Source of the DNA: Osedax fenrisi
Taxonomy: Eukaryota > Annelida > Polychaeta > Sabellida > Siboglinidae
Assembly (NCBI GenBank): GCA_964019155.1
Contig: CAXHSG010000218.1
Coordinates: forward strand, 682,001 to 746,000
Length of the DNA stretch: 64,000 bases
Direction of reading: 5' to 3'
Shown here in pieces: positions 1-13,539 of the stretch (position 1 is the stretch's first letter; each line of letters starts with the position of its first letter). The notes under the pieces were generated by a model. That model worked only from the letters and a program-made list of their open reading frames with translations, made no database searches and had not been told where the DNA came from. The translations under genes were made by a program, and so were the position numbers.

Positions 1-3000
1 TAGCTAACTTTAGCTAACTCTAGCTAACTCTAGCTAACTCTAGCTAACTCTAGCTAACTCTAGCTAACTCTAGGTAACTCTAGGTAACTCTAGCTAACTC
101 TAGCTAACTCTAGCTAACTTTAGCTAACTCTAGCTAACTCTAGGTAACTCTAGGTAACTATAGGTAACTCTAGGTAACTCTAGCTAACTCTAGCTAACTC
201 TAGCTAATTCTAGGTAACTCTAGCTAACTCTAGCTAACTCTAGCTAACTCTAGCTAACTCTAGCTAACTTTAGCTAACTCTAGCTAACTCTAGCTAACTC
301 TAGCTAACTTTAGCTAACTCTAGGTAACTATAGGTAACTCTAGGTATCAATAGCTAACTCTAGCTAACTTTAGCTAACTCTAGGTAACTATAGGTAACTT
401 TAGCTAACTCTAGCTAACTCTAGCTAACTCTAGCTAACTCTAGCTAACTCTAGCTAACTCTAGCTAACTCTAGCTAACTTTAGCTAACTCTAGCTAACTC
501 TAGCTAACTCTAGCTAACTTTAGCTAACTCTAGCTAACTCTAGGTAACTCTAGCTAACTTTAGCTAACTCTAGCTAACTCTAGCTAAATCTAGCTAACTC
601 TAGCTAATTCTAGCTAACTCTAGCTATCTCTAGCTAACTCTAGCTAAATCTAGCTAACTCTAGCTAACTCTAGCTAACTCTATGTAACTCTAGGTAACTC
701 TAGGTAACTCTAGCTAACTCTAGCTAACTCTAGCTAACTCTAGCTAACTCTAGGTAACTCTAGCTAACTCTAGCTAACTCTAGCTAACTTTAGCTAACTC
801 TAGCTAACTCTAGGTAACTCTAGGTAACTATAGGTAACTCTAGGTAACTCTAGCTAACTCTAGCTAACTCTAGCTAACTCTAGGTAACTCTAGCTAACTC
901 TAGCTAACTCTAGCTAACTCTAGCTAACTCTAGCTAACTTTAGCTAACTCTAGCTAACTCTAGCTAACTCTAGCTAACTTTAGCTAACTCTATCTAACTC
1001 TAGGTAACTTTAGCTAACTTTAGCTAACTCTAACTAACTCTAGCTAACTCTAGGTAACTCTAGGTAACTCTAGCTAACTTTAGCTAACTCTAGGTAACTA
1101 TAGGTAACTCTAGGTATCACTAGCTAACTCTAGCTAACTTTAGCTAACTCTAGGTAACTATAGGTAACTTTAGCTAACTATAGCTAACTCTAGCTAACTC
1201 TAGGTAACTCTAGATAACTCTAGGTAACTCTAGCTAACTCTAGGTAACTCTAGCTAACTCTAGCTAACTCTAGGTAACTCTAGGTAACTCTAGCTAACTC
1301 TAGGTAACTCTAGGTAACTCTAGGTAACTCTAGCTAACTTTAGCTAACTCTATGTAACTATAGGTAACTCTAGGTAACTCTAGCTAACTCTAACTAACTC
1401 TAGGAAACTCTAGGTAACTCTAGGTAACTCTAGCTAACTCTAGCTAACTTTAGCTAACTCTAGCTAACTTTAGCTATCTCTAGCTAACTCTAGGTAACTC
1501 TAGCTAACTTTAGCTAACTCTAGCTAACTCTAGCTAAATCTAGCTAACTCTAGCTATCTCTAGGTAACTCTAGCTAACTTTAACTAACTCTAGCTAACTC
1601 TAGGTAACTCTAGCTAACTTTAGCTAACTCTAGCCAACTCTAGGTAACTCTAGGTAACTCTAGCTAACTCTAGCTAACTCTAGCTAACTCTAGCTAACTC
1701 TAGCTAACTTTAGCTAACTCTAGCTAACTTTAGCTAACTCTAGCTAACTTTAGCTAACTCTAGCTAACTCTAGGTAACTTTAGCTAACTTTAGCTAACTC
1801 TAACTAACTCTAGCTAACTCTAGGTAACTCTAGGTAACTCTAGCTAACTTTAGCTAACTCTAGGTAACTCTAGGTATCACTAGCTAACTCTAGCTAACTT
1901 TAGCTAACTCAAGGTAACTATAGGTAACTCTAGCTAACTTTAGCTAACTCTAGATAATCTAGGTAACTCTAGCTAACTTTAGCTAACTCTAGCTAACTCT
2001 AGCTAACTCTAGCTAACTCTAGCTAACTCTAGCTAACTCTAGCTAACTCTAGCTAACTCTAGCTAACTCTAGCTATCTCTAGCTAACTCTAGCTAAATCT
2101 AGCTAACTCTAGCTAACTCTAGCTAACTCTAGCTAACTCTAGGTAACTCTAGGTAACTCTAGCTAACTCTAGCTAACTCTAGCTAACTCTAGCTAACTCT
2201 AGGTAACTCTAGGTAACTCTAGGTAACTCTAGCTAACTTTAGCTAACTCTAGCTAACTCTAGGTAACTCTAGGTAACTATAAGTAACTCTAGGTAACTCT
2301 AGCTAACTCTAGCTAACTCTAGCTAACTCTAGGTAACTCTAGCTAACTCTAGCTAACTCTAGCTAACTCTAGCTAACTCTAGCTAACTTTAGCTAACTCT
2401 AGCTAACTCTAGCTAACTCTAGCTAACTTTAGCTAACTCTAGCTAACTCTAGGTAACTTTAGCTAACTTTAGCTAACTCTAACTAACTCTAGCTAACTCT
2501 AGGTAACTCTAGGTAACTCTAGCTAACTTTAGCTAACTCTAGGTAACTATAGGTAACTCTAGGTATCAATAGCTAACTCTAGCTAACTTTAGCTAACTCT
2601 AGGTAACTATAGGTAACTTTAGCTAACTCTAGCTAACTCTAGCTAACTCTAGCTAACTCTAGCTAACTCTAGCTAACTCTAGCTAACTCTAGGTAACTCT
2701 AGCTAACTTTAGCTAACTCTAGCTAACTCTAGCTAAATCTAGCTAACTCTAGCTAACTCTAGCTAACTCTAGCTAATTCTAGGTAACTCTAGCTAACTCT
2801 AGCTAACTCTAGCTAACTCTAGCTAACTCTAGGTAACTCTAGATAACTCTAGGTAACTCTAGGTAACTCTAGCTAACTCTAGGTAACTCTAGCTAACTCT
2901 AGCTAACTCTAGGTAACTATAGGTAACTCTAGCTAACTCTAGCTAACTCTAGCTAACTCTAGCTAACTCTAGGTAACTCTATGTAACTCTAGGTAACTCT

Positions 3001-6000
3001 AGCTAACTCTAGGTAACTCTAGCTAACTCTAGCTAACTCTAGGTAACTCTAGGTAACTCTAGGTAACTCTAGCTAACTCTAGCTAACTTTAGCTAACTCT
3101 AGCTAACTCTAGCTAACTCTAGCTAACTTTAGCTAACTCTAGCTAACTCTAGGTAACTCTAGCTAACTTTAGCTAACTCTAGCTAACTCTAGCTAAATCT
3201 AGCTAACTCTAGCTAATTCTATCTAACTCTAGCTATCTCTAGCTAACTCTAGCTAAATCTAGCTAACTCTAGCTAACTCTAGCTAACTCTAGCTAACTCT
3301 AGGTAACTCTAGGTAACTCTAGCTAACTCTAGCTAACTCTAGCTAACTCTAGCTAACTCTAGGTAACTCTAGGTAACTCTAGCTAACTCTAGCTAACTTT
3401 AGCTAACTCTAGCTAACTCTAGGTAACTCTAGGTAACTATAGGTAACTCTAGGTAACTCTAGCTAACTCTAGCTAACTCTAGCTAACTCTAGGTAACTCT
3501 AGCTAACTCTAGCTAACTCTAGCTAACTCTAGCTAACTCTAGCTAACTTTAGCTAACTCTAGCTAACTCTAGCTAACTCTAGCTAACTTTAGCTAACTCT
3601 ATCTAACTCTAGGTAACTTTAGCTAACTTTAGCTAACTCTAACTAACTCTAGCTAACTCTAGGTAACTCTAGGTAACTCTAGCTAACTTTAGCTAACTCT
3701 AGGTAACTATAGGTAACTCTAGGTATCACTAGCTAACTCTAGCTAACTTTAGCTAACTCTAGGTAACTATAGGTAACTTTAGCTAACTATAGCTAACTCT
3801 AGCTAACTCTAGCTAACTCTAGCTAACTCTAGCTAACTCTAGCTAACTCTAGGTAACTCTAGCTAACTTTAGCTAACTCTAGCTAACTCTAGCTAAATCT
3901 AGCTAACTCTAGCTAACTCTAGCTAACTCTAGCTAACTCTAGGTAACTCTAGCTAACTCTAGCTAACTCTAGGTAACTCTATATAACTCTAGGTAACTCT
4001 AGCTAACTCTAGGTAACTCTAGCTAACTCTAGCTAACTCTAGGTAACTCTAGGTAACTCTAGCTAACTCTAGCTAACTCTAGCTAACTCTAGCTAACTCT
4101 AGGTAACTCTATGTAACTCTAGGTAACTCTAGCTAACTCTAGGTAACTCTAGCTAACTCTAGCTAACTCTAGGTAACTCTAGGTAACTCTAGGTAACTCT
4201 AGCTAACTCTAGCTAACTTTAGCTAACTCTAGCTAACTCTAGCTAACTCTAGCTAACTTTAGCTAACTCTAGCTAACTCTAGGTAACTCTAGCTAACTTT
4301 AGCTAACTCTAGCTAACTCTAGCTAAATCTAGCTAACTCTAGCTAATTCTATCTAACTCTAGCTAACTCTAGGTAACTCTAGGTAACTCTAGCTAACTCT
4401 AGGTAACTCTAGCTAACTCTAGCTAACTCTAGGTAACTCTAGGTAACTCTAGCTAACTCTAGCTAACTTTAGCTAACTCTAGCTAACTCTAGGTAACTCT
4501 AGGTAACTCTAGGTAACTCTAGCTAACTTTAGCTAACTCTAGGTAACTATAGGTAACTCTAAGTAACTCTAGCTAACTCTAGTTAACTCTAGCTAACTCA
4601 AGCTAACTCTAGCTAACTCTAGTTAACTCTAGCTAACTCTAGCTAACTCTAGCTAACTTTAGCTAACTCTAGCTAACTCTAGGTAACTTTAGCTAACTCT
4701 AGCTAACTCTAACTAACTCTAGCTAACTCTAGGTAACTCTAGGTAACTCTAGCTAACTTTAGCTAACTCTATGTAACTATAGGTAACTCTAGGTAACTCT
4801 AGCTAACTCTAACTAACTCTAGGAAACTCTAGGTAACTCTAGGTAACTCTAGCTAACTCTAGCTAACTTTAGCTAACTCTAGCTAACTTTAGCTAACTCT
4901 AGCTAACTCTAGGTAACTCTAGCTAACTTTAGCTAACTCTAGCTAACTCTAGCTAAATCTAGCTAACTCTAGCTAACTCTAGGTAACTCTAGGTAACTCT
5001 AGGTAACTCTAGGTAACTCTAGCTAATTCTAGCTAACTCTAGGTAACTCTAGCTAACTCTAGATAACTCTAGGTAACTCTAGGTAACTCTAGCTAACTCT
5101 AGGTAACTCTAGGTAACTCTAGCTAACTCTAGCTAACTCTAGCTAACTCTAGCTAACTCTAGCTAACTCTAGGTAACTCTAGCTAACTCTAGGTAACTCT
5201 AGCTAACTCTAGCTAACTCTAGCTAACTCTAGCTAACTCTAGGTAACTCTAGATAACTTTAGCTAACTCTAGCTAACTCTAGCTAAATCTAGCTAACTCT
5301 AGCTAACTCTAGCTAACTCTAGCTAACTCTAGGTAAATCTAGCTAACTCTAGCTAACTCTAGCTAACTCTAGGTAACTCTAGATAACTCTAGGTAACTCT
5401 AGCTAACTCTAGGTAACTCTAGCTAACTCTAGCTAACTCTAGCTAACTCTAGGTAAATCTAGCTAACTCTAGCTAACTCTAGCTAACTCTATGTAACTCT
5501 AGATAACTCTAGGTAACTCTAGCTAACTCTAGGTAACTCTAGCTAACTCTAGCTAACTCTAGGTAACTCTAGGTAACTCTAGCTAACTCTAGCTAACTCT
5601 AGCTAACTCTAGCTAACTCTAGGTAACTCTATGTAACTCTAGGTAACTCTAGCTAACTCTAGGTAACTCTAGCTAACTCTAGCTAACTCTAGGTAACTCT
5701 AGGTAACTCTAGGTAACTCTAGCTAACTCTAGCTAACTTTAGCTAACTCTAGCTAACTCTAGCTAACTCTAGCTAACTTTAGCTAACTCTAGCTAACTCT
5801 AGGTAACTCTAGCTAACTTTAGCTAACTCTAGCTAACTCTAGCTAAATCTAGCTAACTCTAGCTAATTCTAGCTAACTCTAGCTATCTCTAGCTAACTCT
5901 AGCTAAATCTAGCTAACTCTAGCTAACTCTAGCTAACTCTAGCTAACTCTATGTAACTCTAGGTAACTCTAGCTAACTCTAGCTAACTCTAGCTAACTCT

Positions 6001-9000
6001 AGCTAACTCTAGGTAACTCTAGGTAACTATAAGTAACTCTAGGTAACTCTAGCTAACTCTAGCTAACTCTAGCTAACTCTAGGTAACTCTAGCTAACTCT
6101 AGCTAACTCTAGCTAACTCTAGCTAACTCTAGCTAACTTTAGCTAACTCTAGCTAACTCTAGCTAACTCTAGCTAACTTTAGCTAACTCTAGCTAACTCT
6201 AGGTAACTTTAGCTAACTTTAGCTAACTCTAACTAACTCTAGCTAACTCTAGGTAACTCTAGGTAACTCTAGCTAACTTTAGCTAACTCTAGGTAACTAT
6301 AGGTAACTCTAGGTATCAATAGCTAACTCTAGCTAACTTTAGCTAACTCTAGGTAACTATAGGTAACTTTAGCTAACTCTAGCTAACTCTAGCTAACTTT
6401 AGCTAACTCTAGCTAACTCTAGGTAACTTTAGCTAACTTTAGCTAACTCTAACTAACTCTAGCTAACTCTAGGTAACTCTAGGTAACTCTAGCTAACTTT
6501 AGCTAACTCTAGGTAACTATAGGTAACTCTAGGTATCACTAGCTAACTCTAGCTAACTTTAGCTAACTCTAGGTAACTATAGGTAACTTTAGCTAACTCT
6601 AGCTAACTCTAGCTAACTCTAGCTAACTCTAGCTAACTCTAGCTAACTCTAGCTAACTCTAGGTAACTCTAGCTAACTTTAGCTAACTCTAGCTAACTCT
6701 AGCTAAATCTAGCTAAATCTAGCTAACTCTAGCTAACTCTAGCTAACTCTAGGTAACTCTAGCTAACTCTAGCTAACTCTAGCTAACTCTAGCTAACTCT
6801 AGGTAACTCTAGATAACTCTAGGTAACTCTAGCTAACTCTAGGTAACTCTAGGTAACTTTAGCTAACTTTAGCTAACTCTATCTAACTCTAGCTAACTCT
6901 AGGTAACTCTAGGTAACTCTAGCTAACTTTAGCTAACTCTTGGTAACTCTAGGTATCACTAGCTAACTCTAGCTAACTTTAGCTAACTCAAGGTAACTAT
7001 AGGTAACTCTAGCTAACTTTAGCTAACTCTAGCTAATCTAGGTAACTCTAGCTAACTTTAGCTAACTCTAGCTAACTCTAGCTAACTCTAGCTAACTCTA
7101 GCTAACTCTAGCTAACTCTAGCTAACTCTAGCTAACTCTAGCTAACTCTAGCTATCTCTAGCTAACTCTAGCTAAATCTAGCTAACTCTAGCTAACTCTA
7201 GCTAACTCTAGCTAACTCTAGGTAACTCTAGGTAACTCTAGCTAACTCTAGCTAACTCTAGCTAACTCTAGCTAACTCTAGCTAACTCTAGGTAACTCTA
7301 GGTAACTCTAGGTAACTCTAGCTAACTTTAGCTAACTCTAGCTAACTCTAGGTAACTCTAGGTAACTATAAGTAACTCTAGGTAACTCTAGCTAACTCTA
7401 GCTAACTCTAGCTAACTCTAGGTAACTCTAGCTAACTCTAGCTAACTCTAGCTAACTCTAGCTAACTCTAGCTAACTTTAGCTAACTCTAGCTAACTCTA
7501 GCTAACTCTAGCTAACTTTAGCTAACTCTAGCTAACTCTAGGTAACTTTAGCTAACTTTAGCTAACTCTAACTAACTCTAGCTAACTCTAGGTAACTCTA
7601 GGTAACTCTAGCTAACTTTAGCTAACTCTAGGTAACTATAGGTAACTCTAGGTATCAATAGCTAACTCTAGCTAACTTTAGCTAACTCTAGGTAACTATA
7701 GGTAACTTTAGCTAACTCTAGCTAACTCTAGCTAACTCTAGCTAACTCTAGCTAACTCTAGCTAACTCTAGCTAACTCTAGGTAACTCTAGCTAACTTTA
7801 GCTAACTCTAGCTAACTCTAGCTAAATCTAGCTAACTCTAGCTAACTCTAGCTAACTCTAGCTAACTCTAGGTAACTCTAGCTAACTCTAGCTAACTCTA
7901 GCTAACTCTAGCTAACTCTAGGTAACTCTAGATAACTCTAGGTAACTCTAGCTAACTCTAGGTAACTCTAGCTAACTCTAGCTAACTCTAGGTAACTATA
8001 GGTAACTCTAGCTAACTCTAGCTAACTCTAGCTAACTCTAGCTAACTCTAGGTAACTCTATGTAACTCTAGGTAACTCTAGCTAACTCTAGGTAACTCTA
8101 GCTAACTCTAGCTAACTCTAGGTAACTCTAGGTAACTCTAGGTAACTCTAGCTAACTCTAGCTAACTTTAGCTAACTCTAGCTAACTCTAGCTAACTCTA
8201 GCTAACTTTAGCTAACTCTAGCTAACTCTAGGTAACTCTAGCTAACTTTAGCTAACTCTAGCTAACTCTAGCTAAATCTAGCTAACTCTAGCTAATTCTA
8301 GCTAACTCTAGCTATCTCTAGCTAACTCTAGCTAAATCTAGCTAACTCTAGCTAACTCTAGCTAACTCTAGCTAACTCTAGGTAACTCTAGGTAACTCTA
8401 GCTAACTCTAGCTAACTTTAGCTAACTCTAGCTAACTCTAGGTAACTTTAGCTAACTTTAGCTAACTCTAACTAACTCTAGCTAACTCTAGGTAACTCTA
8501 GGTAACTCTAGCTAACTTTAGCTAACTCTAGGTAACTATAGGTAACTCTAGGTATCAATAGCTAACTCTAGCTAACTTTAGCTAACTCTAGGTAACTATA
8601 GGTAACTTTAGCTAACTCTAGCTAACTCTAGCTAACTCTAGCTAACTCTAGCTAACTCTAGCTAACTCTAGCTAACTCTAGGTAACTCTAGCTAACTTTA
8701 GCTAACTCTAGCTAACTCTAGCTAAATCTAGCTAACTCTAGCTAACTCTAGCTAACTCTAGCTAACTCTAGGTAACTCTAGCTAACTCTAGCTAACTCTA
8801 GCTAACTCTAGCTAACTCTAGGTAACTCTAGATAACTCTAGGTAACTCTAGGTAACTCTAGCTAACTCTAGGTAACTCTAGCTAACTCTAGCTAACTCTA
8901 GGTAACTATAGGTAACTCTAGCTAACTCTATATAACTCTAGGTAACTCTAGCTAACTCTAGGTAACTCTAGCTAACTCTAGCTAACTCTAGGTAACTCTA

Positions 9001-9458
9001 GGTAACTCTAGCTAAGTCTAGCTAACTCTAGCTAACTCTAGCTAACTCTAGGTAACTCTATGTAACTCTAGGTAACTCTAGCTAACTCTAGGTAACTCTA
9101 GCTAACTCTAGCTAACTCTAGGTAACTCTAGGTAACTCTAGGTAACTCTAGCTAACTCTAGCTAACTTTAGCTAACTCTAGCTAACTCTAGCTAACTCTA
9201 GCTAACTTTAGCTAACTCTAGCTAACTCTAGGTAACTCTAGCTAACTTTAGCTAACTCTAGCTAACTCTAGCTAAATCTAGCTAACTCTAGCTAATTCTA
9301 TCTAACTCTAGCTAACTCTAGGTAACTCTAGGTAACTCTAGCTAACTCTAGGTAACTCTAGCTAACTCTAGCTAACTCTAGGTAACTCTAGGTAACTCTA
9401 GCTAACTCTAGCTAACTTTAGCTAACTCTAGCTAACTCTAGGTAACTCTAGGTAACTC
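1..9458 (+). repeat. Large segmental copy A (first copy)
   Basis: This segment recurs 13,539 bp downstream. Markers matched at that exact shift include TAGGTATCA units at 341, 1111, 1871, 2560, 3720, 6310, 6530, 6950, 7649 and 8549; nine-base units at 1951 and 7030; TATATAACTC at 3980 and 8929; TAGGAAACTC at 1401 and 4820; TAGCCAACTC at 1631; TTGGTAACTC at 6940; and TAGCTAAGTC at 9009. I found no mismatch among the markers compared, and no net length change. The match already holds at base 1, so the true left edge lies outside the window. The right edge is where 9459 (C unit) departs from 22998 (G unit). Confidence 0.93.
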
Positions 9459-10288
9459 TAGCTAACTCTAGCTAACTCTAGCTAACTTTAGCTAACTCTA
9501 GCTAACTCTAGGTAACTTTAGCTAACTTTAGCTAACTCTAACTAACTCTAGGTAACTCTAGGTAACTCTAGGTAACTCTAGCTAACTTTAGCTAACTCTA
9601 GGTAACTATAGGTAACTCTAGGTATCAATAGCTAACTCTAGCTAACTTTAGCTAACTCTAGGTAACTATAGGTAACTTTAGCTAACTCTAGCTAACTCTA
9701 GCTAACTCTAGCTAACTCTAGCTAACTCTAGCTAACTCTAGCTAACTCTAGGTAACTCTAGCTAACTTTAGCTAACTCTAGCTAACTCTAGCTAAATCTA
9801 GCTAACTCTAGCTAACTCTAGCTAACTCTAGCTAACTCTAGGTAACTCTAGCTAACTCTAGCTAACTCTAGCTAACTCTAGCTAACTCTAGGTAACTCTA
9901 GATAACTCTAGGTAACTCTAGGTAACTCTAGCTAACTCTAGGTAACTCTAGCTAACTCTAGCTAACTCTAGGTAACTATAGGTAACTCTAGCTAACTCTA
10001 GCTAACTCTAGGTAACTCTATGTAACTCTAGGTAACTCTAGCTAACTCTAGGTAACTCTAGCTAACTCTAGCTAACTCTAGGTAACTCTAGGTAACTCTA
10101 GGTAACTCTAGCTAACTCTAGCTAACTTTAGCTAACTCTAGCTAACTCTAGCTAACTCTAGCTAACTTTAGCTAACTCTAACTAACTCTAGCTAACTCTA
10201 GGTAACTCTAGGTAACTCTAGCTAACTTTAGCTAACTCTAGGTAACTCTAGGTATCACTAGCTAACTCTAGCTAACTTTAGCTAACTC

Positions 10289-10406
10289 AAGGTAACTATA
10301 GGTAACTCTAGCTAACTCTAGCTAATCTAGGTAACTCTAGCTAACTTTAGCTAACTCAAGGTAACTATAGGTAACTCTAGCTAACTTTAGCTAACTCTAG
10401 CTAATC
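10289..10406 (+). repeat. Local 69/79-bp duplication with paired nine-base units
   Basis: Two nine-base units lie only 79 bp apart (10319 and 10398). The preceding marker unit AAGGTAACTA also appears twice, at 10289 and 10358 (69 bp apart). The first copy has one fewer unit between the two marks, lacking a T-ending unit, so the duplication was accompanied by a one-unit change. This is the closest spacing of nine-base units in the window. Confidence 0.9.
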
Positions 10407-10529
10407 TAGGTAACTCTAGCTAACTTTAGCTAACTCTAGCTAACTCTAGCTAACTCTAGCTAACTCTAGCTAACTCTAGCTAACTCTAGCTAACTCTAGC
10501 TAACTCTAGCTAACTCTAGCTAAATCTAG

Positions 10530-12035
10530 CTAACTCTAGGTAACTCTAGGTAACTATAGGTAACTCTAGGTAACTCTAGCTAACTCTAGCTAACTCTAGC
10601 TAACTCTAGGTAACTCTAGCTAACTCTAGCTAACTCTAGCTAACTCTAGCTAACTCTAGCTAACTTTAGCTAACTCTAGCTAACTCTAGCTAACTCTAGC
10701 TAACTTTAGCTAACTCTATCTAACTCTAGGTAACTTTAGCTAACTTTAGCTAACTCTAACTAACTCTAGCTAACTCTAGGTAACTCTAGGTAACTCTAGC
10801 TAACTTTAGCTAACTCTAGGTAACTATAGGTAACTCTAGGTATCACTAGCTAACTCTAGCTAACTTTAGCTAACTCTAGGTAACTATAGGTAACTTTAGC
10901 TAACTATAGCTAACTCTAGCTAACTCTAGGTAACTCTAGATAACTCTAGGTAACTCTAGCTAACTCTAGGTAACTCTAGCTAACTATAGCTAACTCTAGG
11001 TAACTCTAGGTAACTCTAGCTAACTCTAGGTAACTCTAGGTAACTCTAGGTAACTCTAGCTAACTTTAGCTAACTCTATGTAACTATAGGTAACTCTAGG
11101 TAACTCTAGCTAACTCTAACTAACTCTAGGAAACTCTAGGTAACTCTAGGTAACTCTAGCTAACTCTAGCTAACTTTATCTAACTCTAGCTAACTTTAGC
11201 TAACTCTAGCTAACTCTAGGTAACTCTAGCTAACTTTAGCTAACTCTAGCTAACTCTAGCTAAATCTAGCTAACTCTAGCTATCTCTAGGTAACTCTAGC
11301 TAACTTTAACTAACTCTAGCTAACTCTAGGTAACTCTAGCTAACTTTAGCTAACTCTAGCCAACTCTAGGTAACTCTAGGTAACTCTAGCTAACTCTAGC
11401 TAACTCTAGCTAACTCTAGCTAACTCTAGCTAACTTTAGCTAACTCTAGCTAACTTTAGCTAACTCTAGCTAACTTTAGCTAACTCTAGCTAACTCTAGG
11501 TAACTTTAGCTAACTTTAGCTAACTCTAACTAACTCTAGCTAACTCTAGGTAACTCTAGCTAACTCTAGCTAACTTTAGCTAACTCTAGGTAACTCTAGG
11601 TATCACTAGCTAACTCTAGCTAACTTTAGCTAACTCAAGGTAACTATAGGTAACTCTAGCTAACTTTAGCTAACTCTAGCTAATCTAGGTAACTCTAGCT
11701 AACTTTAGCTAACTCTAGCTAACTCTAGCTAACTCTAGCTAACTCTAGCTAACTCTAGCTAACTCTAGCTAACTCTAGCTAACTCTAGCTAACTCTAGCT
11801 ATCTCTAGCTAACTCTAGCTAAATCTAGCTAACTCTAGCTAACTCTAGCTAACTCTAGCTAACTCTAGGTAACTCTAGGTAACTCTAGCTAACTCTAGCT
11901 AACTCTAGCTAACTCTAGCTAACTCTAGGTAACTCTAGGTAACTCTAGGTAACTCTAGCTAACTTTAGCTAACTCTAGCTAACTCTAGGTAACTCTAGGT
12001 AACTATAAGTAACTCTAGGTAACTCTAGCTAACTT
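10530..12035 (+). repeat. Third copy of the 0.8-2.3 kb module
   Basis: At a shift of 9,726 bp this block matches about 804-2309 (and so also about 14343-15848). Shared markers are TAGGTATCAC at 10837 and 11597 (1111 and 1871), TAGGAAACTC at 11127 (1401), TAGCCAACTC at 11357 (1631), the nine-base unit at 11677 (1951) and TAAGTAACTC at 12006 (2280). The nine-base unit here reads TAGCTAATC, not TAGATAATC, so this copy differs from the A/A' pair. The right edge is near 12036, where a T-ending unit replaces a C unit. The left edge is approximate. Confidence 0.85.
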
Positions 12036-13205
12036 TAGCTAACTCTAGCTAACTCTAGGTAACTCTAGCTAACTCTAGCTAACTCTAGCTAACTCTAGCT
12101 AACTCTAGCTAACTTTAGCTAACTCTAGCTAACTCTAGGTAACTCTAGGTAACTATAGGTAACTCTAGGTAACTCTAGCTAACTCTAGCTAACTCTAGCT
12201 AACTCTAGGTAACTCTAGCTAACTCTAGCTAACTCTAGCTAACTCTAGCTAACTCTAGCTAACTTTAGCTAACTTTAGCTAACTCTAGCTAACTCTAGCT
12301 AACTTTAGCTAACTCTATCTAACTCTAGGTAACTTTAGCTAACTTTAGCTAACTCTAACTAACTCTAGCTAACTCTAGGTAACTCTAGGTAACTCTAGCT
12401 AACTTTAGCTAACTCTAGGTAACTATAGGTAACTCTAGGTATCACTAGCTAACTCTAGCTAACTTTAGCTAACTCTAGGTAACTATAGGTAACTTTAGCT
12501 AACTATAGCTAACTCTAGCTAACTCTAGGTAACTCTAGATAACTCTAGGTAACTCTAGCTAACTCTAGGTAACTCTAGCTAACTCTAGCTAACTCTAGGT
12601 AACTCTAGGTAACTCTAGCTAACTCTAGCTAACTCTAGCTAACTCTAGCTAACTCTAGGTAACTCTATGTAACTCTAGGTAACTCTAGCTAACTCTAGGT
12701 AACTCTAGCTAACTCTAGCTAACTCTAGGTAACTCTAGGTAACTCTAGGTAACTCTAGCTAACTCTAGCTAACTTTAGCTAACTCTAGCTAACTCTAGCT
12801 AACTCTAGCTAACTTTAGCTAACTCTAGCTAACTCTAGGTAACTCTAGCTAACTTTAGCTAACTCTAGCTAACTCTAGCTAAATCTAGCTAACTCTAGCT
12901 AATTCTATCTAACTCTAGCTAACTCTAGGTAACTCTAGGTAACTCTAGCTAACTCTAGCTAACTTTAGCTAACTCTAGCTAACTCTAGGTAACTCTAGGT
13001 AACTCTAGGTAACTCTAGCTAACTTTAGCTAACTCTAGGTAACTCTAGGTAACTCTAGCTAACTCTAGCTAACTTTAGCTAACTCTAGCTAACTCTAGCT
13101 AACTCTAGCTAACTTTAGCTAACTCTAGCTAACTCTAGGTAACTCTAGCTAACTTTAGCTAACTCTAGCTAACTCTAGCTAAATCTAGCTAACTCTAGCT
13201 AATTC

Positions 13206-13219
13206 TATCTAACTAACTC
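13206..13219 (+). repeat. Single 14-base unit, out-of-register junction
   Basis: The register here reads TATCTAACTAACTC. Relative to two ordinary units this is a loss of six bases (TCTAGC); equally it is a gain of four (a second TAAC). It is the only register change of more than one base in the window. It follows the common TAGCTAATTC then TATCTAACTC context and is followed by two G units. It lies 334 bp before the start of copy A', so it may sit near an old exchange breakpoint. Confidence 0.93.
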
Positions 13220-13539
13220 TAGGTAACTCTAGGTAACTCTAGCTAACTCTAGTTAACTCTAGCTAACTCAAGCTAACTCTAGCTAACTCTAGGTAACTCT
13301 AGGTAACTCTAGCTAACTCTAGCTAACTCTAGCTAACTCTAGCTAACTCTAGGTAACTCTATGTAACTCTAGGTAACTCTAGCTAACTCTAGGTAACTCT
13401 AGCTAACTCTAGCTAACTCTAGGTAACTCTAGGTAACTCTAGGTAACTCTAGCTAACTCTAGCTAACTTTAGCTAACTCTAGCTAACTCTAGCTAACTCT
13501 AGCTAACTTTAGCTAACTCTAGCTAACTCTAGGTAACTC

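Larger units (their letters stand above)
9459..13539 (+). repeat. Mosaic spacer between the two A copies
   Basis: This stretch is still pure decamer but does not recur at the 13,539-bp shift. It is assembled from blocks also found elsewhere. It contains TAGGTATCA units at 9619, 10249, 10837, 11597 and 12436, three nine-base units (10319, 10398, 11677) and the only 14-base unit. No gene or non-satellite sequence is seen. Confidence 0.85.

Noticed and set aside
3980..3989. TATA-box promoter at TATATAACTC
   Set aside because: There is no gene, initiator or non-repeat DNA nearby. The four copies are explained by one mutation carried through two duplications.
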